Part shown: one piece after another, positions 44,076 to 50,160 of the stretch
How positions within the stretch are numbered: position 1 is the stretch's first letter
How the letters are laid out: every line of letters starts with the position of its first letter
Assembly: GCF_023072615.1 (NCBI RefSeq)
Contig: NZ_JAKNRW010000037.1
Location: 1 to 50,160 of the forward strand
Direction of reading: 5' to 3'
From: Pseudomonas violetae
GTDB lineage: Bacteria; Pseudomonadota; Gammaproteobacteria; Pseudomonadales; Pseudomonadaceae
DNA length: 50,160 nucleotides
Program-made: the position numbers and the translations under genes
Notes under the pieces: model-generated
The model's input: only the letters and a program-made list of their open reading frames with translations
Databases searched by the model: none
Told to the model about the DNA's origin: nothing

Positions 44076-45152
44076 TCAATGCAGACGCTTGCGGCACATC
44101 AACTGCGCCATCTTCGCCGTGTCCGGCCGTTCGACAATGCCCTTCTCGGTCACGATCGCATCGATCAGGTCCGCCGGCGTCACATCAAACACCGGATTGA
44201 ACGCATCGACATCCGCCCCGACCCGCTTGCCGCCGACTTCCAGCAACTCGCGCCCGTCACGCTCCTCGATCGGAATGTCATCGCCGCTCGCCAATTGCAT
44301 GTCGATGGTCGAACTCGGCGCCACCACCATGAAGCGCACGCCGTGGTGCATGGCATTGACCGCCAGTTGATAGGTGCCAATTTTGTTCGCCACATCACCA
44401 TTGGCCGTGATCCGGTCAGCGCCGACGATCACCCAGGTGATGCCCTTGGTTTTCATGATGTGCGCTGCCGCGGAGTCGGCGTTGACCGTCACCGGGATGC
44501 CTTCATTGGCCAATTCCCAAGCTGTCAGGCGCGAACCCTGCAGCCAGGGCCGGGTTTCGTCGGCATAGACGCGCTCGACCATGCCTTCGATGAACGCCCC
44601 GCGAATCACCCCCAGGGCCGTGCCGAACCCGCCGGTGGCCAGCGCACCGGTGTTGCAATGGGTGAGGATCGCCTGGGCGTTGCCCTGGTGCTTGCGGATC
44701 AGGTCTACGCCCAACTGCGCCATGGTCAGGTTGGCTTCGCGATCACTTTCATGAATAGCAATGGCTTCAGCTTCCAGCGCCGCCAGCGGATCAGCCTGGC
44801 TCTTCAGCCGATCCAGCCGGTCATGCATGCGCCCCAGGGCCCAGAACAGATTGACCGCGGTGGGACGAGAATCGGCCAGCAGGGCGAAATCCTCTTCCAG
44901 CGCTGCATACCAGTCGCCACCCTCGGCCACTCGGGCGCGGGCCGCCAGCACGATGCCATAGGCCGCACTGATGCCAATCGCCGGAGCGCCACGCACCACC
45001 ATCGAGCGAATGGCCTCGGCGACACCTGCCGCGTCGTTATAGGCGATCCAGGTTTCCTCGAACGGTAGTACACGCTGGTCCAGCAGGTACAGGGCGCCAT
45101 CGCGCCAATCGATGGCCTTCACTTTCTCTGCAGCCAATAGTCGATCGCGCAT
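44076..45152 (-). CDS. mtnA: S-methyl-5-thioribose-1-phosphate isomerase
   Basis: 358-residue methionine-salvage enzyme that converts methylthioribose-1-P to methylthioribulose-1-P. It belongs to the eIF2B-like family, with VRGAPAIGISAAYG, the catalytic Cys in ILTHCNTGALATGGFG, the Asp in WVIVGADRITANGDVANKIGTY, and APSSTID. The ATG at 45152 (MRDRLLAAEKVKAIDW) is preceded by GGTGGGTA; eight extra codons to 45176 are unlikely. It is divergent from the MTA deaminase gene, which acts earlier in the same salvage route. Confidence 0.95.
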   Translation of the reverse strand: MRDRLLAAEKVKAIDWRDGALYLLDQRVLPFEETWIAYNDAAGVAEAIRSMVVRGAPAIGISAAYGIVLAARARVAEGGDWYAALEEDFALLADSRPTAVNLFWALGRMHDRLDRLKSQADPLAALEAEAIAIHESDREANLTMAQLGVDLIRKHQGNAQAILTHCNTGALATGGFGTALGVIRGAFIEGMVERVYADETRPWLQGSRLTAWELANEGIPVTVNADSAAAHIMKTKGITWVIVGADRITANGDVANKIGTYQLAVNAMHHGVRFMVVAPSSTIDMQLASGDDIPIEERDGRELLEVGGKRVGADVDAFNPVFDVTPADLIDAIVTEKGIVERPDTAKMAQLMCRKRLH

Positions 45153-45259
45153 TACCCACCCCGCACTCAGAAACAAAGCCGCCGATTATAGCGATCCCCC
45201 CGCCAAGACGCTCGGGTATACTTCGCCATCCTTTACAAAAGCTCTGGAACCGATCCTCG
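45153..45259. promoter_or_regulatory. Divergent promoter region of mtnA and the MTA deaminase gene
   Basis: A TATAAT on the minus strand (45185-45190) could be the mtnA -10. A TATACT on the plus strand (45217-45222) could serve the deaminase gene. No strong -35 was found for either. Confidence 0.4.
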
Positions 45260-46594
45260 ATGCCGAACACTGCCGCTGCGCTCGACCTGTTGTTGCTGCC
45301 GACCTGGCTGGTACCCGTCGAACCCGCTGGGGTAGTCCTCAAGGAGCATGCCATTGGCATCCGCGACGGGCGCATCGTCTTCATCGGCCCGCGCGACGCG
45401 GCATTGAAGCTTGACGCCCGCGAAGTGCGTGAATTACCGGACATGCTGCTCAGCCCGGGCCTGATCAATGCCCACGGCCATGCGGCCATGACACTCTTTC
45501 GTGGCCTGGCCGATGACCTGCCCCTGATGACCTGGCTGGAAAACCACATCTGGCCGGCTGAGGCCAAGTGGGTCGACGAGGACTTTGTGCGTGACGGCAC
45601 CGACCTGGCCATTGCCGAACAGATCAAAGGCGGTATCACCTGCTTCTCTGACATGTACTTCTTCCCGAAGGTTGCCAGCGAGCGGGTGCATAACAGCGGT
45701 ATTCGCGCGCAAATCGCCATTCCGATCCTCGACTTCCCCATTCCCGGCGCCAGCACGGCGGACGAAGCCATTCGTCAGGGCGTGGAGCTGTTTGGTGATC
45801 TCAAGCACCATGAGCGCATCAGGATCACCTTCGGCCCCCATGCACCCTACACCGTGGGCGACGACAATCTGGAGAAAATCCGGGTGATCGCCGAAGAGCT
45901 GGACGCCTCGATCCACATGCATGTGCATGAAACCGCTTTTGAAGTGCAGCAGTCGGTAGAACAGCGCGGCGAACGCCCGCTGGCCCGGCTCGCGCGCCTG
46001 GGCCTGCTGGGGCCGCGTTTCCAGGCGGTGCACATGACCCAGATCAGCGAGGAAGACCTGCAGTTGCTGGTAGAAAGCAATACCAACGTTATTCACTGCC
46101 CGGAGTCGAACCTCAAGCTGGCCAGCGGATTCTGCCCGGTGGAGCGTTTATGGCAGGCGGGGGTCAATGTCGCGGTGGGCACCGATGGCGCCGCCAGCAA
46201 CAACGACCTCGATCTGCTCGGTGAAACCCGCACCGCGGCGTTGCTGGCCAAGGCTGTCGCCGGCTCGGCCACAGCGCTGGATGCTCATCGCGCGCTGCGC
46301 ATGGCCACGCTCAACGGCGCCCGGGCGCTGGGGATCGATGCCGAGGTGGGTTCGCTGGAGATCGGCAAGGCTGCGGACATCGTGGCTTTCGATCTTTCCG
46401 GCCTGGCGCAACAACCCGTGTATGACCCGGTCTCGCAACTTATATATGCCACCGGTCGCGACTGTGTGAAGCACCTGTGGGTCGCCGGCAAGCAATTGCT
46501 CGATGACCGCCGCTTGACCCGCCTTGACGAAGAACAGCTGTGTGCTACCGCCAAGGCCTGGGGCCAGCGCATCAGCGGCCATACCGAATCGTAA
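45260..46594 (+). CDS. mtaD: 5-methylthioadenosine / S-adenosylhomocysteine deaminase (TRZ/ATZ family)
   Basis: 444-residue metal-dependent amidohydrolase. The HxH metal pair is in PGLINAHGHAAMTLFRG, a third His in HMHVHETAFEVQQ, and the metal Asp in VAVGTDGAASNNDLDL; HCPESNLKLASGFCPV is typical of MTA/SAH deaminases. The equivalent gene next to mtnA in P. aeruginosa (PA3170) is a methylthioadenosine deaminase to my knowledge, feeding methylthioinosine phosphorylase and then MtnA. The ATG starts 107 bp from the divergent mtnA. Related guanine or other deaminases are less likely given the neighbour. Confidence 0.9.
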   Translation: MPNTAAALDLLLLPTWLVPVEPAGVVLKEHAIGIRDGRIVFIGPRDAALKLDAREVRELPDMLLSPGLINAHGHAAMTLFRGLADDLPLMTWLENHIWPAEAKWVDEDFVRDGTDLAIAEQIKGGITCFSDMYFFPKVASERVHNSGIRAQIAIPILDFPIPGASTADEAIRQGVELFGDLKHHERIRITFGPHAPYTVGDDNLEKIRVIAEELDASIHMHVHETAFEVQQSVEQRGERPLARLARLGLLGPRFQAVHMTQISEEDLQLLVESNTNVIHCPESNLKLASGFCPVERLWQAGVNVAVGTDGAASNNDLDLLGETRTAALLAKAVAGSATALDAHRALRMATLNGARALGIDAEVGSLEIGKAADIVAFDLSGLAQQPVYDPVSQLIYATGRDCVKHLWVAGKQLLDDRRLTRLDEEQLCATAKAWGQRISGHTES

Positions 46595-46651
46595 GTCCCC
46601 CGGAACAGATTCCGGGGCAACAGGATTTTTCAAGTTTTAGAGGACTGAACC

Positions 46652-47350
46652 ATGAGCAACGTCGACTACGCCGAAATCGCCAAATTCGAAGCCCTGGCCC
46701 ATCGCTGGTGGGACCGCGAGAGCGAGTTCAAACCGCTGCACGACATCAACCCGCTGCGGGTCAACTGGATTGACGAACGCGTGAATCTGGCCGGCAAGAA
46801 AGTCCTCGACGTCGGTTGCGGCGGCGGCATTCTCAGTGAGGCCATGGCCCAACGCGGCGCGACGGTCATGGGCATCGACATGGGCGAGGCCCCACTGGCA
46901 GTTGCTCAGTTGCATCAGCTGGAATCGGGCGTCACCGTCGAATACCGGCAGATCACCGCCGAAGCCCTGGCCGAAGAAATGCCCGAGCAGTTCGACGTAG
47001 TCACCTGCCTGGAAATGCTCGAGCACGTACCGGATCCGTCATCAGTGATCCGCGCCTGCTACCGCATGGTAAAGCCGGGCGGCCAGGTGTTCTTCTCGAC
47101 CATCAACCGCAATCCGAAGGCCTACCTGTTCGCCATCGTCGGCGCCGAATACATCATGAAGCTGCTGCCACGCGGCACCCATGACTTCAAGAAATTCATT
47201 CGCCCATCCGAACTGGGCGCCTGGAGCCGCATGGCCGGCCTGACAGTCAAGGACATCATCGGCCTGACGTACAACCCGCTGACCAAGCACTACAAACTGG
47301 CTTGCGACGTGGACGTCAACTACATGATCCAGACGCTGCGCGAGGAGTAA
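46652..47350 (+). CDS. ubiG: Ubiquinone biosynthesis O-methyltransferase
   Basis: 232-residue SAM-dependent methyltransferase that performs both O-methylations of ubiquinone synthesis. AEIAKFEALAHRWWDRESEFKPLHDINPLR is the UbiG signature near the N-terminus (positions about 6-35). VLDVGCGGGILSEAMA is SAM motif I, and VTCLEMLEHVPDP and FFSTINRNPKAYLFAI follow. AGAGGACTGAACC precedes the ATG. It lies 4 bp before mupP, so the two are co-translated. Confidence 0.97.
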   Translation: MSNVDYAEIAKFEALAHRWWDRESEFKPLHDINPLRVNWIDERVNLAGKKVLDVGCGGGILSEAMAQRGATVMGIDMGEAPLAVAQLHQLESGVTVEYRQITAEALAEEMPEQFDVVTCLEMLEHVPDPSSVIRACYRMVKPGGQVFFSTINRNPKAYLFAIVGAEYIMKLLPRGTHDFKKFIRPSELGAWSRMAGLTVKDIIGLTYNPLTKHYKLACDVDVNYMIQTLREE

Positions 47351-47354
47351 GCCG

Positions 47355-48026
47355 ATGCGAATCAGAGCGGTCCTTTTCGACATGGATGGCACGCTGCTCG
47401 ACACCGCGCCGGACTTCATTGCCATTTGCCAGGCCATGCTTGCCCAGCGCGGCCTGCCGGCAATCAATGACAAGCACATCCGCGACGAGATCTCCGGCGG
47501 TGCCAAGGCAATGGTCGCAGCGACCTTTGCCATGGACCCGCAATCCCCCGGTTTTGAAGAACTGCGCCTGGAATTCCTGGAGCGCTACCTCAAGGGGTGC
47601 GCTGTGCACAGCAAGCTGTTCGACGGCATGGGCGAATTGCTGGCCGACATCGAGAAAGCCAACCTGATCTGGGGCGTGGTGACCAACAAACCGTTGCGCT
47701 TCGCCGAGCCGATCATGCAGCAACTGGGGCTGGCAGAGCGTTCGGCGTTGCTGATCTGCCCGGACCATGTGAAGAACAGCAAGCCCGACCCGGAGCCTTT
47801 GATCCTCGCCTGCAAGATGCTCGACCTCGATCCGGCCAGCGTACTGTTCGTGGGCGATGACCTGCGCGACATCGAGTCCGGCCGCGATGCCGGGACCCGG
47901 ACCGCTGCGGTCACCTATGGCTACATTCACCCGGACGATAACCCGCGGCACTGGGGCGCGGATGTGGTGGTGGATCATCCGCTGGAGCTGCGCAAGGTGC
48001 TTGATAGCGCTTTGTGTAGCTGCTGA
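47355..48026 (+). CDS. mupP: N-acetylmuramic acid 6-phosphate phosphatase MupP (HAD family)
   Basis: 223-residue haloacid-dehalogenase phosphatase with the nucleophile motif FDMDGTLLDTAPDF, the motif II/III region VTNKPLRFAEPI with the Lys in CPDHVKNSKPDPEPL, and VGDDLRDIESGRDAGT. The same gene after ubiG in P. aeruginosa (PA3172) is MupP of the peptidoglycan-recycling bypass that confers fosfomycin tolerance. It was formerly annotated as phosphoglycolate phosphatase Gph, which remains an alternative. Confidence 0.9.
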   Translation: MRIRAVLFDMDGTLLDTAPDFIAICQAMLAQRGLPAINDKHIRDEISGGAKAMVAATFAMDPQSPGFEELRLEFLERYLKGCAVHSKLFDGMGELLADIEKANLIWGVVTNKPLRFAEPIMQQLGLAERSALLICPDHVKNSKPDPEPLILACKMLDLDPASVLFVGDDLRDIESGRDAGTRTAAVTYGYIHPDDNPRHWGADVVVDHPLELRKVLDSALCSC

Positions 48027-48037
48027 TTTAAGTCAAA
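48023..48037. promoter_or_regulatory. ANR/FNR-like box, copy 1
   Basis: CTGATTTAAGTCAAA overlaps the mupP stop and lies 31 bp before the yciK-like start. The first 14 bases fit TTGAT-N4-RTCAA with one mismatch. An identical 15-mer occurs at 48878. Confidence 0.35.
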
Positions 48038-48068
48038 AGATCGCTAATGGTTTTTGTTCGAGGTTCTC

Positions 48069-48809
48069 ATGTTTGATTATTCCGCCCGCCCCGACCTGCT
48101 CAAGGGCCGGGTCATCCTGATCACCGGCGCTGGCCGTGGTATCGGTGCTGCCGCTGCCAAAACCTACGCCGCGCATGGCGCCACCGTGTTGCTGCTGGGC
48201 AAGACAGAAGCCAACCTGACCCAGGTCTACGACGAGATCGAAGCCGCTGGCCACCCGCAACCGGCAGTCATCCCGTTCAATCTGGAAACCGCCCTGCCCC
48301 ATCAATACGATGAACTGGCAGCGATGATCGAGACCGAATTTGGCCACCTTGATGGCCTGCTGCACAACGCCTCGATCATTGGTCCGCGCACGCCGATCGA
48401 ACAGCTGTCGGGCGAAAACTTCATGCGCGTCATGCAAGTCAACGTCAATGCGATGTTCATGCTCACCAGCACCCTGCTGCCGCTGCTCAAGCTGTCCCAG
48501 GACGCATCGGTGGTATTCACCTCCAGCAGCGTCGGGCGCAAAGGCCGAGCGTACTGGGGCGCCTATGGTGTTTCCAAATTCGCCACTGAAGGCCTGATGC
48601 AAACGCTGGCCGACGAGGTCGATACTGTTGCCCCGGTTCGCTCCAACAGCATCAACCCGGGCGCGACCCGCACCAGCATGCGTGCCCAGGCCTATCCTGG
48701 AGAAAACCCGCTGAACAATCCGACCCCCGAGGAGATCATGCCCGTGTATCTCTACCTCATGGGCCCGGACAGTTCTGGCATCAACGGCCAGGCTTTTAAC
48801 GCCCAGTAA
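48069..48809 (+). CDS. YciK-like short-chain dehydrogenase
   Basis: 246-residue classical SDR of the YciK group. It has ILITGAGRGIGAAAAKTYA, LHNASIIGPRTPIEQL (Asn-Ala-Ser in place of NNAG), the catalytic Ser in FTSSSVGRKG and Tyr-x3-Lys in YGVSKFA, and NPGATRTSMRAQAYPGE. The substrate is unknown. The ATG at 48069 (MFDYSARPDLLKG) matches the usual start; an earlier ATG at 48054 adds five residues. Consistently found after ubiG and mupP in Pseudomonas. Confidence 0.88.
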   Translation: MFDYSARPDLLKGRVILITGAGRGIGAAAAKTYAAHGATVLLLGKTEANLTQVYDEIEAAGHPQPAVIPFNLETALPHQYDELAAMIETEFGHLDGLLHNASIIGPRTPIEQLSGENFMRVMQVNVNAMFMLTSTLLPLLKLSQDASVVFTSSSVGRKGRAYWGAYGVSKFATEGLMQTLADEVDTVAPVRSNSINPGATRTSMRAQAYPGENPLNNPTPEEIMPVYLYLMGPDSSGINGQAFNAQ

Positions 48810-48826
48810 CACCGCACGTCCCTTAT

Positions 48827-48856
48827 CGTGCCGCGCCGGCTTTACGCCGCGGCACG
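48827..48856 (+). terminator. Hairpin after the yciK-like gene
   Basis: CGTGCCGCG / CGCGGCACG are perfect 9-bp arms around CCGGCTTTACGC, beginning 18 bp after the stop. There is no T run, so it is a weak or factor-dependent terminator. Confidence 0.55.
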
Positions 48857-48877
48857 TATTGGGCGGCGCAACCAAGC

Positions 48878-48892
48878 CTGATTTAAGTCAAA
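48878..48892. promoter_or_regulatory. ANR/FNR-like box, copy 2
   Basis: Second identical CTGATTTAAGTCAAA, in the 375-bp gap before the GGDEF gene and 292 bp from its ATG. The rest of that gap holds the palindrome at 49150 and nothing else recognised. Confidence 0.35.
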
Positions 48893-49149
48893 CATCCGTC
48901 GCCGACTCCTGCCAAAACGCCCTCCTAATCAACCAACCTTTTGATTTAAAAGTATTTTTATTCGAATGAACCGAATGGCATGAGTTTCGCTCTAAATTTG
49001 CTCAGACACGCGAGTGATAGCAGATAGGGGCAGGGCTCCAGTCGATAGGTTACTAATCGTCGACAAAGCGGACTAGACTTGGCGCAGATGTCCTACGGGA
49101 CTGACGGACCAGTACGATGCGCAGCCCACAAGCCGCTCTCACCCAGCTT

Positions 49150-49164
49150 GTAAGACAGTCTTAC
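49150..49164. promoter_or_regulatory. Perfect 15-bp palindrome upstream of the GGDEF gene
   Basis: GTAAGACAGTCTTAC has 7-bp perfect arms around a single A, ending 20 bp before the ATG at 49185. It may be an operator for a dimeric regulator, or a hairpin that hides the ribosome site. An overlapping 6-bp inverted repeat (ACAAGC / GCTTGT, 49128-49151) offers an alternative fold. Confidence 0.5.
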
Positions 49165-49184
49165 TGCTCAGGGGCGCATGCAAT

Positions 49185-50111
49185 ATGAAATCACCTTCCC
49201 AGACCAACGCAATTGACTTCGACAGTGCCAAATTGCAACGCCTGGGCTTTGGTCAGCAGCCTCGGATCCTGGAAAGACCCGTCAGTCTTGCGCAAGTACG
49301 CCAGCAGTTGGTGTTGCAGTTGCAAACCAGCCTGGAGCCACAGCGCATACTCGGGCTCTTCTTCCGTGAAATTCAGCGACTCGTACCGCTCGACGCCTTG
49401 AGCTACCAGCACAAGGCCAGCGACCTGCGCCTGGAATTCGGCCAGCGTGGTCACCACTCCATCAGCTACAGCCTGAGCCATGAGGGCGAACATCTGGGAG
49501 AGCTGACGTTCCGCCGCAATCAGCGCTTCACTGAACAGGAACAAGGCAACCTCGAATCACTGCTGTCGGCGCTGCTGTTTCCGATGCGCAACGCCCTGCT
49601 CTACCGCGTGGCCACGCAGAGCGCCTTGCGCGATCCGCTGACGGACACCGGCAACCGTGTCGCCATGGACCAGACGCTGCAGCGGGAAATCGACATGTCG
49701 CGCCGGCATCTGCAGCCACTGTCGTTATTAATGCTGGACATCGATCACTTCAAGCGCATTAACGACACCCATGGCCACAGTGCGGGTGACGAAGTGCTCA
49801 AGGCGGTTGCCGCATCGATCAAGGGCCAGTTGCGCAATGTGGACATGGTTTTCCGCTACGGCGGCGAAGAGTTTCTGATTCTATTGTCCAACACCGGCCG
49901 TGAAGCGGCAGCCATGATCGGCGAGCGCCTGCGTTTTGCTACCCAGGCCCAGGAATACCAGGCGGACGGTAAATCCATCGAATTGACGGTGAGCCTTGGC
50001 TGCTCGACCTTGCTGCCTGGCGAATCCGCCGAAAGCCTGTTGCGCCGGGCCGACAGCGCGCTGTACGTGGCCAAGCGCGAAGGCCGTAACCGGCTGGCCA
50101 TGGCCGGCTGA
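49185..50111 (+). CDS. Diguanylate cyclase (GGDEF domain)
   Basis: 308-residue enzyme expected to make c-di-GMP from two GTP. The N-terminal about 140 residues look like a GAF-type sensory region, with no membrane helices. The GGDEF domain (about 150-308) has DPLTDTGNRVAMD, LMLDIDHFKRINDTHGH and the active loop RYGGEEFLILL. An intact inhibitory I-site RNVD sits exactly five residues before GGEEF, so product inhibition is expected. The homologous position in P. aeruginosa (PA3177) is an active cyclase as I recall. A near-consensus upstream palindrome suggests dedicated control. Confidence 0.93.
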   Translation: MKSPSQTNAIDFDSAKLQRLGFGQQPRILERPVSLAQVRQQLVLQLQTSLEPQRILGLFFREIQRLVPLDALSYQHKASDLRLEFGQRGHHSISYSLSHEGEHLGELTFRRNQRFTEQEQGNLESLLSALLFPMRNALLYRVATQSALRDPLTDTGNRVAMDQTLQREIDMSRRHLQPLSLLMLDIDHFKRINDTHGHSAGDEVLKAVAASIKGQLRNVDMVFRYGGEEFLILLSNTGREAAAMIGERLRFATQAQEYQADGKSIELTVSLGCSTLLPGESAESLLRRADSALYVAKREGRNRLAMAG

Positions 50112-50160
50112 GTTTCCCAGCGGGCACGCTCGTCAGGCGGCCCGCGGGGACTGGTTCAGC

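Noticed and set aside
49069..49086. Possible sigma-54 promoter (TTGGCGCAGATGTCCT) before the GGDEF gene
   Set aside because: The GG-N10 position is followed by CT, not GC, so the -12 element is absent.

Overview
The window is chromosomal DNA of a fluorescent Pseudomonas, most likely the P. fluorescens group. Support comes from the GC-rich genes, the Pseudomonas-type REP/REPIN palindromes between genes, and gene neighbourhoods that I recall from P. aeruginosa: gyrA-serC-pheA-hisC-tyrA/aroA-cmk-rpsA-ihfB-wzz, and mtnA / MTA deaminase / ubiG / mupP / yciK-like SDR / GGDEF. No tRNA, rRNA, CRISPR array, prophage or insertion sequence was seen.

Layout. 1-6379 (minus): high-affinity potassium operon kdpF-kdpA-kdpB-kdpC-kdpD, with kdpD running off the left edge. 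6587-9993 (plus): dTDP-L-rhamnose genes in the order rmlC-rmlB-rmlA-rmlD. 10308-11949: an ethanolamine permease behind a convincing sigma-54 promoter, then a small DUF2897 protein. 12011-15711: an orphan DUF1989 protein, a TetR regulator, and an SDR/FabF-like pair. 15915-16250: a small ComEA-like protein.

16639-31283: an AT-rich surface-polysaccharide (O-antigen, Wzx/Wzy type) locus at the usual Pseudomonas site between comEA/wbpM and ihfB. Its core is one minus-strand run: wzz, wzy-like, wzx, GT2, GT4, GT4, wbpV-like, wbpL, wbpM. An extra islet left of wbpM holds a short GalE-like epimerase and two divergent membrane acyltransferases. The simplest model is a lipid-linked unit started by WbpL with a WbpM/WbpV-derived sugar (possibly QuiNAc), extended by three glycosyltransferases, flipped by Wzx, polymerised by Wzy, length-controlled by Wzz and perhaps O-acylated.

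31464-43649 (minus): conserved housekeeping block lapA-like, ihfB, small lipoprotein, rpsA, cmk, fused tyrA-aroA, hisC, pheA, serC, gyrA. 44076-48809: methylthioadenosine salvage (mtnA and, divergently, MTA deaminase), then ubiG, mupP and an SDR. 49185-50111: a GGDEF diguanylate cyclase behind a perfect 15-bp palindrome.

I do not see a clear undescribed multi-gene system. The best leads are the strain-specific O-antigen cassette with its acyltransferase islet, the orphan DUF1989/TetR pair, and several unannotated DNA sites: sigma-54 promoter, KdpE-like repeat, operator-like palindromes, a chimeric REPIN and a repeated ANR-like 15-mer.
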